From UBA6544 sp049601975 (GTDB lineage Bacteria; Pseudomonadota; Alphaproteobacteria; UBA8366): a DNA stretch of 21,135 nt. The translations under genes and the position numbers were made by a program. Under the pieces are notes generated by a model that was not told where the DNA came from, did no database searches, and saw nothing but the letters and a program-made list of their open reading frames with translations. The DNA lies in contig JBMYRC010000066.1 of the NCBI GenBank assembly GCA_049601975.1, positions 1 to 21,135 on the forward strand, given 5' to 3'. Of the stretch, positions 1 to 6,756 are shown in pieces. Positions within the stretch are counted from its first letter, which is position 1. Every line of letters begins with the position of its first letter.

Positions 1-55
<55 letters not shown>

Positions 56-60
56 ATAGG

Positions 61-115
61 GTTTCCCGCGGATTTTTCCGCTGGAGCCCTTATATCCTCG
101 ACACGTGCGGGAAAC
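61..115. repeat. 9-bp inverted repeat flanking the tRNA promoter
   Basis: GTTTCCCGC (61-69) and GCGGGAAAC (107-115) are exact reverse complements with 37 bases between them. A smaller hairpin GCGGA-TTTT-TCCGC (68-81) is nested at the left arm. The repeat lies between the tRNA-Ala gene and the decarboxylase stop. It may be an operator, or it may terminate the leftward decarboxylase transcript. It has no classical U-run, so its role is uncertain. Confidence 0.5.
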
Positions 116-119
116 TCAA
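89..119 (-). promoter_or_regulatory. putative promoter of tRNA-Ala
   Basis: On the minus strand there is a -35-like TTGAGT (119-114) and a -10-like TATAAG (94-89) with a 19-base spacer. An overlapping GATATA would give a 17-base spacer. Transcription would start near 82, about 27 bases before the mature tRNA 5' end at 55, a reasonable leader length. This is by inspection only. Confidence 0.4.
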
Positions 120-150
120 GCGGAAATTTTAGCGTCCCACTGAAACCCCG

Positions 151-1281
151 CTAAATCACGTATTGTTTGAGCGGCGGGATGCCGTTGAAGCAGACGGCGG
201 AATAGGACCACGTATAGGCCCCCGCACTTTGAATTTCGATTCTGTCGCCGACCTGGAGGTCCTTCGGCAATTGACAGGGCGTGCGCTCATAAAGCACGTC
301 CAGCTCTTCGCAGGTCGGGCCGGCAAGGATGCTCGGCACCGTCGCGCCACCGTCGCGCGACGTGCGGATGCGGTATTTGATCGCTTCGCCGATGGTCTCC
401 GGCAAGCCGCCGAACTTTCCAATATCGAGATAGACCCAACGCGAGGCCGAGCCGTTGTGCCGGTCCGCGACGAGCACAACTTCCGCCTGGATCACACCCG
501 CATCGCCGACCAAACCGCGCCCCGGCTCCAAGATCATCGTCGGCTTTTGATTACCGAAATGCTTGTGCATGGACGCATTGATCGCTTCGCCGTAGCGCGC
601 GACAGTCGGCACTTCACTGAGGTAGCGCGCAGGCAAACCGCCGCCGAGATTGATCAGCTCCAGCTCCACGCCCGCTTTCTCCAAAACCCGAAATAACTCC
701 GCCGCCTCGGCGATGGCAACGTCCCATTGTTCGGGGTCGGTTTGCTGTGAGCCCACATGGAAGGAAATACCGTGCGGCTTGAGACCGAGCTGCTGAGCTC
801 GCTTTAACAGACCTTCGGCAATATCGACCTCACAACCAAATTTCTTCGAAAGCGGCCAATCGGCCCCCTCACCCTTCGTGGTGAGACGGCAGAAGACCCT
901 GCTTGCAGGTGCGGCACGGGCCAACTTTTCAAGCTCGCCGACGCTATCAAACGCAAAAAGGTCAAGGCCCGCACCGTGCGCCCGGGCGATATCGCGCTCT
1001 TTCTTAATCGTATGGCCGAAGGACAAACGGTTCGCGCCGACGCCGAGCCGCAAACAGGCATCCATCTCCGGCAGACTGGCGATATCGAAGCATGCCCCCT
1101 CATCTGCGAGCGCCTTGACGACCTCGTCCGCTGGATTGGCCTTAATCGCGTAATAAATATCAACGTTAGGCAGCGTCTCTCTCAGACGGCGATACCGATC
1201 CACCACCAAATCCAGGTCAAGCACCAGGAATGGCGTGTCACGACGCTTTTCCGCGAGGAAATTCGCAATCTTTTCGCTCAT
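151..1281 (-). CDS. PLP-dependent ornithine/lysine decarboxylase (fold type III)
   Basis: The predicted enzyme decarboxylates a basic amino acid, most likely ornithine to putrescine, for polyamine synthesis in the cytoplasm. The 376-residue length matches the short bacterial/eukaryote-like ODC group. Landmarks in order: YYAIKANP with the PLP lysine K47; HVGSQ at 175-179; NLGGG at 211-215, which holds the phosphate of PLP; EPGR at 252-255; and GPTCEELD at 321-328. The cysteine C324 in that last motif is the catalytic cysteine that separates ODC-type from diaminopimelate or arginine decarboxylases. Y356 lies in the C-terminal PLP-contact region. The N-terminus is compact, so the ATG at 1281 is accepted, although no strong Shine-Dalgarno sequence precedes it. 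Whether it prefers ornithine or lysine cannot be read from sequence alone. It lies 131 bp downstream of the TIGR02300 gene and reads the same way. Confidence 0.9.
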   Translation of the reverse strand: MSEKIANFLAEKRRDTPFLVLDLDLVVDRYRRLRETLPNVDIYYAIKANPADEVVKALADEGACFDIASLPEMDACLRLGVGANRLSFGHTIKKERDIARAHGAGLDLFAFDSVGELEKLARAAPASRVFCRLTTKGEGADWPLSKKFGCEVDIAEGLLKRAQQLGLKPHGISFHVGSQQTDPEQWDVAIAEAAELFRVLEKAGVELELINLGGGLPARYLSEVPTVARYGEAINASMHKHFGNQKPTMILEPGRGLVGDAGVIQAEVVLVADRHNGSASRWVYLDIGKFGGLPETIGEAIKYRIRTSRDGGATVPSILAGPTCEELDVLYERTPCQLPKDLQVGDRIEIQSAGAYTWSYSAVCFNGIPPLKQYVI

Positions 1282-1323
1282 ATCCGCACCGTCCGGTAAA
1301 AGGGCTTCATCCCTTCGCCGTTC

Positions 1324-1343
1324 ACCGGCTGATTACAGCCGGT
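1324..1343 (-). other. 8-bp hairpin in the leader of the decarboxylase gene
   Basis: ACCGGCTG (1324-1331), loop ATTA, CAGCCGGT (1336-1343) is a perfect 8-bp stem 42 bases upstream of the decarboxylase start. No U-run follows on either strand. It could be a leader structure controlling the decarboxylase or an operator dyad. The sequence shows only the symmetry. Confidence 0.35.
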
Positions 1344-1370
1344 TCGCGTCGTCTCGCGCCTAAAGTATCG

Positions 1371-1407
1371 AGCGCCGTTCCGCTAAACATATCCCAGCGG
1401 CGGCGCT
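1371..1407 (-). terminator. bulged 12-bp hairpin just after the TIGR02300 gene
   Basis: AGCGCCG (1371-1377) pairs with CGGCGCT (1401-1407), and CCGCT (1380-1384) pairs with AGCGG (1396-1400). This leaves a two-base TT bulge and an 11-base loop. On the minus strand it starts five bases after the stop codon of the 1413-1769 gene, where a terminator is expected. The following bases are not a clean U-run, so termination may be weak or partial, letting some transcription continue into the decarboxylase. Confidence 0.5.
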
Positions 1408-1412
1408 CCAAA

Positions 1413-1769
1413 TCAACCGTCGTCGCGCTCGGTCTCGACCGGCACGATTACATCGCTGACATCATCGTCGTCGTCGACAAGATCGCTGGTGTCTTCCGGC
1501 AAGGACTCATCATCACCGTCTAGCGCATCGACTTCTATATCGTCATCGGCGATATCCGGCACTTCCGCCACGACTGCCGCCGCCGCTACTGGCAGCGGCA
1601 CGACCTTCGGTGCTTCCGCCGCGGCCCGGCTACGTCGTCCCCGCTGAGGAGTATCCGCCTGCAACACTGTCTCGCACTTCGGACAGGTCGGCGGCTCTTT
1701 CTGTAAATCGTAGTATTTCGCACCACAACTCTGGCACGTACGTTTCTTGCCCCATTCTGGCTTGGCCAC
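1413..1769 (-). CDS. TIGR02300 family protein (FYDLN-acid zinc-ribbon protein)
   Basis: This is a small 118-residue protein of unknown function, typical of alphaproteobacteria. A zinc ribbon is formed by C12-x2-C15 and C29-x2-C32. Between them is KYYDLQKEP, a variant of the FYDLN motif that names the family. A basic linker (about 42-50) and an alanine/valine-rich stretch lead to a strongly acidic tail (about 75-118) rich in Asp and Glu. The start is GTG at 1769, with AAGGAGAA five bases upstream, a strong Shine-Dalgarno site. It is transcribed divergently from aroA, the usual alphaproteobacterial arrangement. Zinc binding is inferred from the cysteine pattern. Confidence 0.88.
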   Translation of the reverse strand: MAKPEWGKKRTCQSCGAKYYDLQKEPPTCPKCETVLQADTPQRGRRSRAAAEAPKVVPLPVAAAAVVAEVPDIADDDIEVDALDGDDESLPEDTSDLVDDDDDVSDVIVPVETERDDG

Positions 1770-1809
1770 GGGCGTTCTCCTTCGAGCGAACCGAGAAATT
1801 CAGGGCGGC

Positions 1810-1838
1810 CAATTGCCACGTCCGCAGGGGCGTGTCAA
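1810..1838 (-). promoter_or_regulatory. possible promoter of the TIGR02300 gene
   Basis: On the minus strand a consensus -35 TTGACA lies at 1838-1833. The -10 candidates 16-17 bases further (CAATTG or GCAATT) match the consensus poorly. A start near 1803 would give a leader of about 33 bases ending in the AAGGAGAA ribosome binding site. Only the -35 box is convincing. Confidence 0.28.
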
Positions 1839-1873
1839 AAGCAAAGTTCGATAATTCGCATGGGTAAAGTCCG

Positions 1874-1887
1874 CAGAATCAATTCTG
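1874..1887. promoter_or_regulatory. dyad CAGAAT-CA-ATTCTG between divergent genes
   Basis: A perfect 6-2-6 palindrome sits in the gap between the leftward TIGR02300 gene and the rightward aroA gene, 80 bases before the chosen aroA start. Its position fits an operator acting on one or both promoters. A dyad this short can arise by chance, and the regulator is unknown. Confidence 0.3.
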
Positions 1888-1966
1888 TCGCCTGCTGAAA
1901 GCTTGTGATAGAGACGAGCGCACGGCCGAATTGTGCCGTTTTGCCGTCCGAGGAAGGGTTTGTAGA

Positions 1967-3295
1967 GTGCGAAAAGGAACATCGAAACCGATTGCTGTCT
2001 TGCGCGGTGAAGCGTCGATCCCGGGTGATAAATCAATCTCTCACCGTGCCCTTATGTTGGGGGCGCTCGCGGTCGGCGAGACCTGCATAGAAGGTCTCTT
2101 GGAAGGCGAGGACGTGCTCCGCACTGCCGCCGCAATGCGCGCCATGGGCGCCAAGGTCGAACAGCTTGGCGCCGGGTCCTGGCGGGTCTCCGGTGTCGGT
2201 GTCGGCGGATTGGCGGAACCGGACGATTTACTGGACATGGGCAATGCGGGTACCGGCGCACGGCTGCTCATGGGGGTTTTGGCCGGCCACGACATGACGG
2301 CGTTCCTTACGGGTGACGCATCGCTGCGGTCACGACCGATGGCGCGGGTTGCGGATCCTCTCGGCGAAATGGGCGCGCGTATTCTTTCTCGTGACGGCGG
2401 CCGCTTGCCGCTTGCCGTTATCGGCGCGGCCGATCCCATGCCGATCGAATACCGGCTGCCGGTCCCATCCGCTCAGGTGAAATCAGCCATCCTGCTCGCG
2501 GGATTGAATGCGCCGGGAGAGACCAGCGTGATAGAGCCAGAACCCACCCGCGATCACACGGAGCGGATGATGCGGCATTTCGGCGCCACTGTCCGAATGC
2601 AACAGGAAGCAGCTGGCGCGCGGCGCGTCACTCTGGTCGGCCAACCCGAGTTGGAGGCCGCCGACATTATCGTCCCGCGCGACATCAGTTCCGCTGCGTT
2701 TCCCATTATCAGCGCTCTTATCGTCGCCGAGTCGGAAGTCGTCCTGCCGGGTATCGGGCTAAACCCGCACCGCAACGGCTTACTGGTAACACTGCGGGAA
2801 ATGGGCGCCACCATCGACGAGACCAATCCGCGCGATATGGCGGGCGAGCCGGTGGCCGATCTGGTGATCCGGCACGGAAAATTAGACGGCGTGACGGTTC
2901 CCGCGGCACGTGCGCCGTCGATGATCGACGAGTATCCCGTGCTTGCAGTTGCCGCCGCATTTGCATCGGGTGAGACCCGGATGTGCGGCTTGAGCGAATT
3001 GCGGGTTAAGGAAAGCGACCGGTTGGTGGCAATTCTCGACGGTCTGATGACGAACGGCGTCGATGCCGCGATCGAGGGCGACGACCTGATCGTCACCGGA
3101 AACGGGACACCGCCAACAGGCGGCGGCACAGCGGAATCGCGGCACGATCACCGGATTGCTATGAGTTTTCTGGTCATGGGCATGGGCGCCACCCAACCCA
3201 TTACAGTCGATGACACCTCGCCCATCGACACAAGTTTTCCGGGGTTTGCGGGTCTGATGAACGCCATGGGCGCAATGATCGAAGGAAAGAGTTGA
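1967..3295 (+). CDS. aroA: 3-phosphoshikimate 1-carboxyvinyltransferase (EPSP synthase), class II
   Basis: The enzyme transfers the enolpyruvyl group of PEP to shikimate-3-phosphate, the sixth step of the shikimate pathway, feeding the aromatic amino acids including the tryptophan route encoded downstream. With the GTG at 1967 it has 442 residues. Landmarks: DKSISHR (21-27) with substrate lysine K22; GNAGTG (92-97) in the PEP/glyphosate loop; TRDHTE (194-199); the catalytic DEYP (321-324); KESDR (348-352); and DHRIAM (394-399). The overall style matches class II enzymes such as CP4. The start is GTG because AGGAAGGG sits eight bases upstream; an upstream TTG at 1931 would add 12 unconserved residues. 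The residue matching CP4 Ala100 is Gly95. It is first in aroA-cmk-rpsA and its stop overlaps the cmk start (TGATG). Confidence 0.96.
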   Translation: MRKGTSKPIAVLRGEASIPGDKSISHRALMLGALAVGETCIEGLLEGEDVLRTAAAMRAMGAKVEQLGAGSWRVSGVGVGGLAEPDDLLDMGNAGTGARLLMGVLAGHDMTAFLTGDASLRSRPMARVADPLGEMGARILSRDGGRLPLAVIGAADPMPIEYRLPVPSAQVKSAILLAGLNAPGETSVIEPEPTRDHTERMMRHFGATVRMQQEAAGARRVTLVGQPELEAADIIVPRDISSAAFPIISALIVAESEVVLPGIGLNPHRNGLLVTLREMGATIDETNPRDMAGEPVADLVIRHGKLDGVTVPAARAPSMIDEYPVLAVAAAFASGETRMCGLSELRVKESDRLVAILDGLMTNGVDAAIEGDDLIVTGNGTPPTGGGTAESRHDHRIAMSFLVMGMGATQPITVDDTSPIDTSFPGFAGLMNAMGAMIEGKS

Positions 3296-3930
3296 TGATC
3301 GTCGCCATCGACGGCCCGTCCGCATCGGGCAAGGGAACTCTCTCAAAACGCTTGGCAGCCCACTTAGGGTTTGCGCATTTGGATACGGGTAAGATTTACC
3401 GCGCCCTCGGCATGATGGTGGTGCGCGGCGGCGATGACCCCGCAGAAGAAAGCATCGCCTTGCAGGCGGCAAAATCACTTGAACCAGCGATCTTGGCCGA
3501 TCCCGAACTCGTTGGCGACAGGGCCGCCGTCGCAGCTTCAAAGGTCGCCGCCATCACATCCGTACGCGACGTTCTTTTGCAATTTCAACGCGACTTCGCC
3601 GCAATGCCACCGGACGGCCTGAAAGGCGCTGTGTTGGACGGACGCGACATCGGCACCGTCGTCTGCCCAGAGGCGGAAGTTAAGCTCTACGTGACCGCCA
3701 GCGTTGATATACGCGCGGAACGCCGCCATAAAGAGTTGCTAGAGCGCGGCCAGAGCAGTATATATGCCCGCGTTTTGCAGGATATGAAGGAACGCGACGA
3801 ACGGGATACTAGTAGGTCCGTCGCACCGCTGAAGCCCGCGGAAGATGCCTTTATCCTTGATACGTCCGACCTCGATGCCCATCAGGCATTTGCCGCCGCG
3901 TTGGCGGAAATTGAACGAACCGGACGCTGA
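3295..3930 (+). CDS. cmk: cytidylate kinase (CMP/dCMP kinase)
   Basis: It phosphorylates CMP and dCMP with ATP in pyrimidine nucleotide metabolism. The 211-residue protein opens with the Walker A P-loop GPSASGKGT (7-15). It then carries DTGKIYRA, in the position of the usual DTGxxYRA CMP-site motif, and DGRDIGTVVCPEA with the conserved Arg-Asp pair of the CMP kinase substrate site. The lid region has the basic cluster RAERRHKEL and a later RDERDTSR. The ATG at 3295 shares its A with the aroA TGA stop and follows GAAGGAAAG, so the two are probably translationally coupled. An in-frame TTG at 3292 is less likely. The order aroA-cmk-rpsA is conserved in many proteobacteria. Confidence 0.96.
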   Translation: MIVAIDGPSASGKGTLSKRLAAHLGFAHLDTGKIYRALGMMVVRGGDDPAEESIALQAAKSLEPAILADPELVGDRAAVAASKVAAITSVRDVLLQFQRDFAAMPPDGLKGAVLDGRDIGTVVCPEAEVKLYVTASVDIRAERRHKELLERGQSSIYARVLQDMKERDERDTSRSVAPLKPAEDAFILDTSDLDAHQAFAAALAEIERTGR

Positions 3931-4068
3931 CGGACTGCCTAACAATCAAGAACGCCGGACGCTCTGAGCGATTCTCGCTGAGGTCTCCGACGTTGCGTTT
4001 TCACAAAAGACCGCCGGAGACAACCGGCTGGCCGGAAAAACAACATACTATGAAGGACCGAATCTAAT

Positions 4069-5856
4069 ATGTCTGAACAAGCTGTTGAAAAGGAGAGCTT
4101 TGCAGCCCTCCTCGAAGAATCGATGGGATCGAAGAACAATCTCGTCGGTCAAGTTATCGAAGGGCGCGTCATCTCCGTTGAGAATGACTTCGCGCTGATC
4201 GACGTGGGCCTCAAATCCGAAGGCCGCGTTCTCCTCAAAGAATTTGCCCCTCCCGGGCAAAAGGCCGAGTTGGCCGTCGGCGATACCGTCGAAGTCTTCC
4301 TCGAGCGGATGGAAAACAAGAATGGCGAAGCCGTTCTTTCGCGCGAGAAAGCCCGCCGCGAGGAAGCCTGGACCGAACTCGAGAAAGCGTTCGACAAGAC
4401 CGAGCGTGTGAACGGCGTCATCTTCGGTCGCGTGAAAGGCGGCTTCACGGTCGACCTGCAGGGCGCGGTGGCGTTCCTGCCGGGTAGCCAGGTAGATATC
4501 CGTCCGGTCCGCGACGTGACCCCACTGATGGGCACGCCACAGCCGTTCCAAATCCTCAAGATGGATCGCTCGCGTGGCAATATCGTCGTTTCGCGCCGCG
4601 CCGTGCTCGAGGAAAGCCGCGCCGAACAGCGCACCGAGCTGATCGCCGGCCTCAAGGAAGGCCAAGTACTCAACGGTGTGGTCAAGAACATCACCGATTA
4701 CGGCGCGTTTATTGACCTCGGTGGGGTCGACGGATTGCTGCACGTCACGGATATCGCATGGCGCCGCATCAATCATCCGTCGGAAGCCTTGCAGATCGGC
4801 CAAAGTATCGACGTGCAAGTCATCCGCTTTAATCGCGAGACTCAGCGCATCAGCCTTGGCATGAAGCAGCTCGAAGCCGATCCGTGGGAAGGTGTCGAAG
4901 CGAAATATCCTGTCGACGTCCGCTTCACGGGCCGCGTCACCAACATCACCGATTACGGCGCCTTCGTGGAGCTGGAGCCCGGTGTCGAAGGTTTAGTGCA
5001 CGTCTCCGAGATGAGCTGGACCAAGAAAAACGTCCACCCTGGCAAGATTGTCTCGACCAGCCAGGAAGTCGAAGTGCAGGTTCTCGATACCGATCCGCAA
5101 AAACGCCGGATCAGCCTCGGTCTCAAGCAGACCATGACGAACCCGTGGGATGCGTTCCTGGGGCAGCATCCACTCGGCTCCGAGATGGAAGGCGAGGTCA
5201 AGAACATCACCGAATTTGGACTGTTTGTTGGTCTACCAGGCGAAATCGACGGCATGGTCCACATGTCCGATCTCGATTGGGAGAAAGCCGGCGAGGAAGC
5301 CATCGAAGCCTACAACAAGGGTGACATGGTCAAGGTCAAGGTGCTCGATATCGATGTCGACAAAGAGCGCATCAGCCTCGGCGTGAAACAGCTAACCAGC
5401 GATCCTTTCGAATCCGAGATGTCGAACGTCACCCGCGGCGTGGTTGTCACGTGCACGGTTTCGGAAATCACGACTGGTGGTATCGAAGTCACGATCTCCG
5501 ATGGCGTCAAAGGCTTCATTCGTAAGTCTGACCTGTCGCGCGATCGCTCCGAGCAACGCCCAGACCGGTTTGCGGTCGGTGAAAAGGTCGATGCGAAAGT
5601 CACATCAATCGACAAATCAACCCGTAAGATCAGCCTGTCGATCAAGGCGCGCGAAGTAGAGGAAGAGAAGAAGGCGATGGCCGATTACGGCAGCTCCGAC
5701 GCGGGCGCATCGCTGGGCGATATCCTCGGTGCGGCTTTGCGGTCGAAACAGCAGGAAGCCGGTGATCAAGACGCCGACGACCAGGAAGACAGCGCGGAAG
5801 CGGCGGATGAAGACTCCGACGATGCCGCGCAAGAGAAAAGCACGCCGGACGCGTAG
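4069..5856 (+). CDS. rpsA: 30S ribosomal protein S1
   Basis: S1 binds mRNA on the small ribosomal subunit and promotes initiation on structured or weak-SD messages. The 595-residue protein has six S1 (OB-fold) repeats at roughly 25-92, 113-178, 198-266, 283-353, 370-440 and 455-527. Repeats 3-5 carry the canonical NITDYGAF-type motif (or NITEFGLF) and end in RISLGxKQ. The tail after about 565 is highly acidic (Asp/Glu/Gln), common in alphaproteobacterial S1. AAGGA lies 11 bases before the ATG. The 138-base region ahead of it (3931-4068) contains only weak stems such as GCCGG/CCGGC (4013-4028). Autoregulation by S1 is known in other bacteria, but no specific leader element is recognisable here. 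Confidence 0.97.
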   Translation: MSEQAVEKESFAALLEESMGSKNNLVGQVIEGRVISVENDFALIDVGLKSEGRVLLKEFAPPGQKAELAVGDTVEVFLERMENKNGEAVLSREKARREEAWTELEKAFDKTERVNGVIFGRVKGGFTVDLQGAVAFLPGSQVDIRPVRDVTPLMGTPQPFQILKMDRSRGNIVVSRRAVLEESRAEQRTELIAGLKEGQVLNGVVKNITDYGAFIDLGGVDGLLHVTDIAWRRINHPSEALQIGQSIDVQVIRFNRETQRISLGMKQLEADPWEGVEAKYPVDVRFTGRVTNITDYGAFVELEPGVEGLVHVSEMSWTKKNVHPGKIVSTSQEVEVQVLDTDPQKRRISLGLKQTMTNPWDAFLGQHPLGSEMEGEVKNITEFGLFVGLPGEIDGMVHMSDLDWEKAGEEAIEAYNKGDMVKVKVLDIDVDKERISLGVKQLTSDPFESEMSNVTRGVVVTCTVSEITTGGIEVTISDGVKGFIRKSDLSRDRSEQRPDRFAVGEKVDAKVTSIDKSTRKISLSIKAREVEEEKKAMADYGSSDAGASLGDILGAALRSKQQEAGDQDADDQEDSAEAADEDSDDAAQEKSTPDA

Positions 5857-5886
5857 TACCGATGCGGCATTTTCCAAAAGTGTCCT

Positions 5887-5913
5887 GAAGGGCGGCGCCA
5901 TGCGTCGCCCTTC
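5887..5913 (+). terminator. hairpin after rpsA, probable terminator
   Basis: GAAGGGCGGCG (5887-5897) pairs with CGTCGCCCTTC (5903-5913) through a 5-base loop: 11 pairs, one of them G-U. It lies 30 bases past the rpsA stop. A second possible pairing, TCCTGAA (5883-5889) with TTCAGGA (5925-5931), encloses it. No clean U-run follows, so it may act as an mRNA 3' stabiliser or a weak terminator. Confidence 0.45.
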
Positions 5914-6095
5914 GCTCTTGGATGTTCAGGAAACCAACTTCAAAAGCCTTTCTTTCTAGTGGGTTACCGCTTGACGGACCTCTCTACCTCTGGCACGATT
6001 TAACAATTCTGCAGTTTTACAGAACAAAAGCGGCCCATATGAAGGTCGTGTTTAGGCTGCAGGTCTCAGTGGGAAGAAAAGCCGGGGTGGCGAGT

Positions 6096-6383
6096 ATGAC
6101 CAAGTCACAATTGATCCAACGTATTGCCGAGCTCAATCCACATTTGTATCAGCGCGATGTCGAGCGAATCGTCTCTGCGGTATTCGAAGAAATCACGACA
6201 GCCTTGGAACAAGGCGACAGAGTAGAGTTGCGCGGGTTCGGCGCATTCTCCGTAAAATACCGCGATGCTCGGACTGGTCGGAATCCGCGAACGGGCGCGA
6301 CGGTGAGTGTCGACCGCAAGGTGGTACCGTTCTTTAAAACTGGAAAGCAACTCCGCGACCTGATCAACGAAAAGGCGACTTGA
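6096..6383 (+). CDS. ihfB: integration host factor subunit beta
   Basis: IHF is a DNA-bending heterodimer acting in nucleoid structure, recombination and promoter activation; this is its beta subunit. The 95-residue protein begins MTKSQLIQRIAELNP. It has the HU/IHF core GDRVELRGFGAFSV followed by the DNA-minor-groove arm RTGRNPRTGATVSV and the closing VVPFFKTGKQLRDLIN. The ATG at 6096 is chosen because it matches the usual family N-terminus. A GTG at 6087 (adding V-A-S) is possible, and the longer open frame back to 5922 lacks conservation. A TTGACG box at 5971-5976 could be a -35, but no good -10 follows at the right spacing. Order rpsA-ihfB-lapA is typical, here without the sppA gene sometimes found between them. 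Confidence 0.93.
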   Translation: MTKSQLIQRIAELNPHLYQRDVERIVSAVFEEITTALEQGDRVELRGFGAFSVKYRDARTGRNPRTGATVSVDRKVVPFFKTGKQLRDLINEKAT

Positions 6384-6397
6384 GCCTCAAAACTCAA

Positions 6398-6745
6398 ATG
6401 AAATATCTTTATTGGTTCGTCGCAGCACCCTTGATGATCCTCGCGGTATTATTCGCGATCTCCAATAGGGGGCCTGTCGAACTGGAACTGGTACCGCTAC
6501 CAGGTTCGGTCACGGTACCGGTATTCGTTTTGGCCTTGGGCGTCCTCGCCGTCGGATTTTTCAGTGGTGGGTTTATTTCCTGGATCAACGCTGGCAAGAT
6601 ACGGAGCCGAGCGCGCATCGCGGAACGGAAAGCGCGGGGCGAAGAGCGCGAGATTGCCGACCTCAAACACAAACTCAAGCAAGCCGAAACGGCCAAATCA
6701 TCTCCTGCGGAGCCGCGCGCACTGATTGCCGCGGACCCGAAGTAG
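6398..6745 (+). CDS. lapA: LapA-domain inner-membrane protein (DUF1049)
   Basis: This is a 115-residue membrane protein of the LapA/DUF1049 family. In enterobacteria LapA works with LapB in lipopolysaccharide assembly and LpxC control; the alphaproteobacterial role is inferred. It has two hydrophobic segments at about 3-22 and 38-61, separated by a short loop beginning SNRGPVELEL, the family's characteristic SN..PV motif. A basic, charged region follows (about 66-100) that may form a short cytoplasmic coiled coil. The ATG at 6398 is chosen, but its ribosome binding site is poor. A TTG at 6380, overlapping the ihfB stop and preceded by AAAGG, is a real alternative that adds six residues. Confidence 0.8.
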   Translation: MKYLYWFVAAPLMILAVLFAISNRGPVELELVPLPGSVTVPVFVLALGVLAVGFFSGGFISWINAGKIRSRARIAERKARGEEREIADLKHKLKQAETAKSSPAEPRALIAADPK

Positions 6746-6756
6746 CGCCCCCAGAC

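Noticed and set aside
1931..1966. Upstream TTG start for aroA
   Set aside because: The GTG at 1967 has AGGAAGGG at ideal distance and gives a normal class II N-terminus. The extra 12 residues are cysteine/arginine-rich and unlike the family.
4048..4818. Long open frame on the minus strand across the start of rpsA
   Set aside because: It lies wholly opposite a clearly conserved ribosomal protein gene and has no recognisable domain or ribosome binding site. It is a codon-bias shadow.
4680..5230. Repeated DNA words resembling AACATCACCGA within rpsA
   Set aside because: They encode the NIT[DE][YF]G motif of successive S1 domains, so they are protein-domain repeats rather than a DNA repeat element.
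5971..6007. Promoter for ihfB built on TTGACG (5971-5976)
   Set aside because: The -35 is good, but no -10-like hexamer lies 16-18 bases away. The nearest AT-rich hexamer is 22 or more bases downstream.
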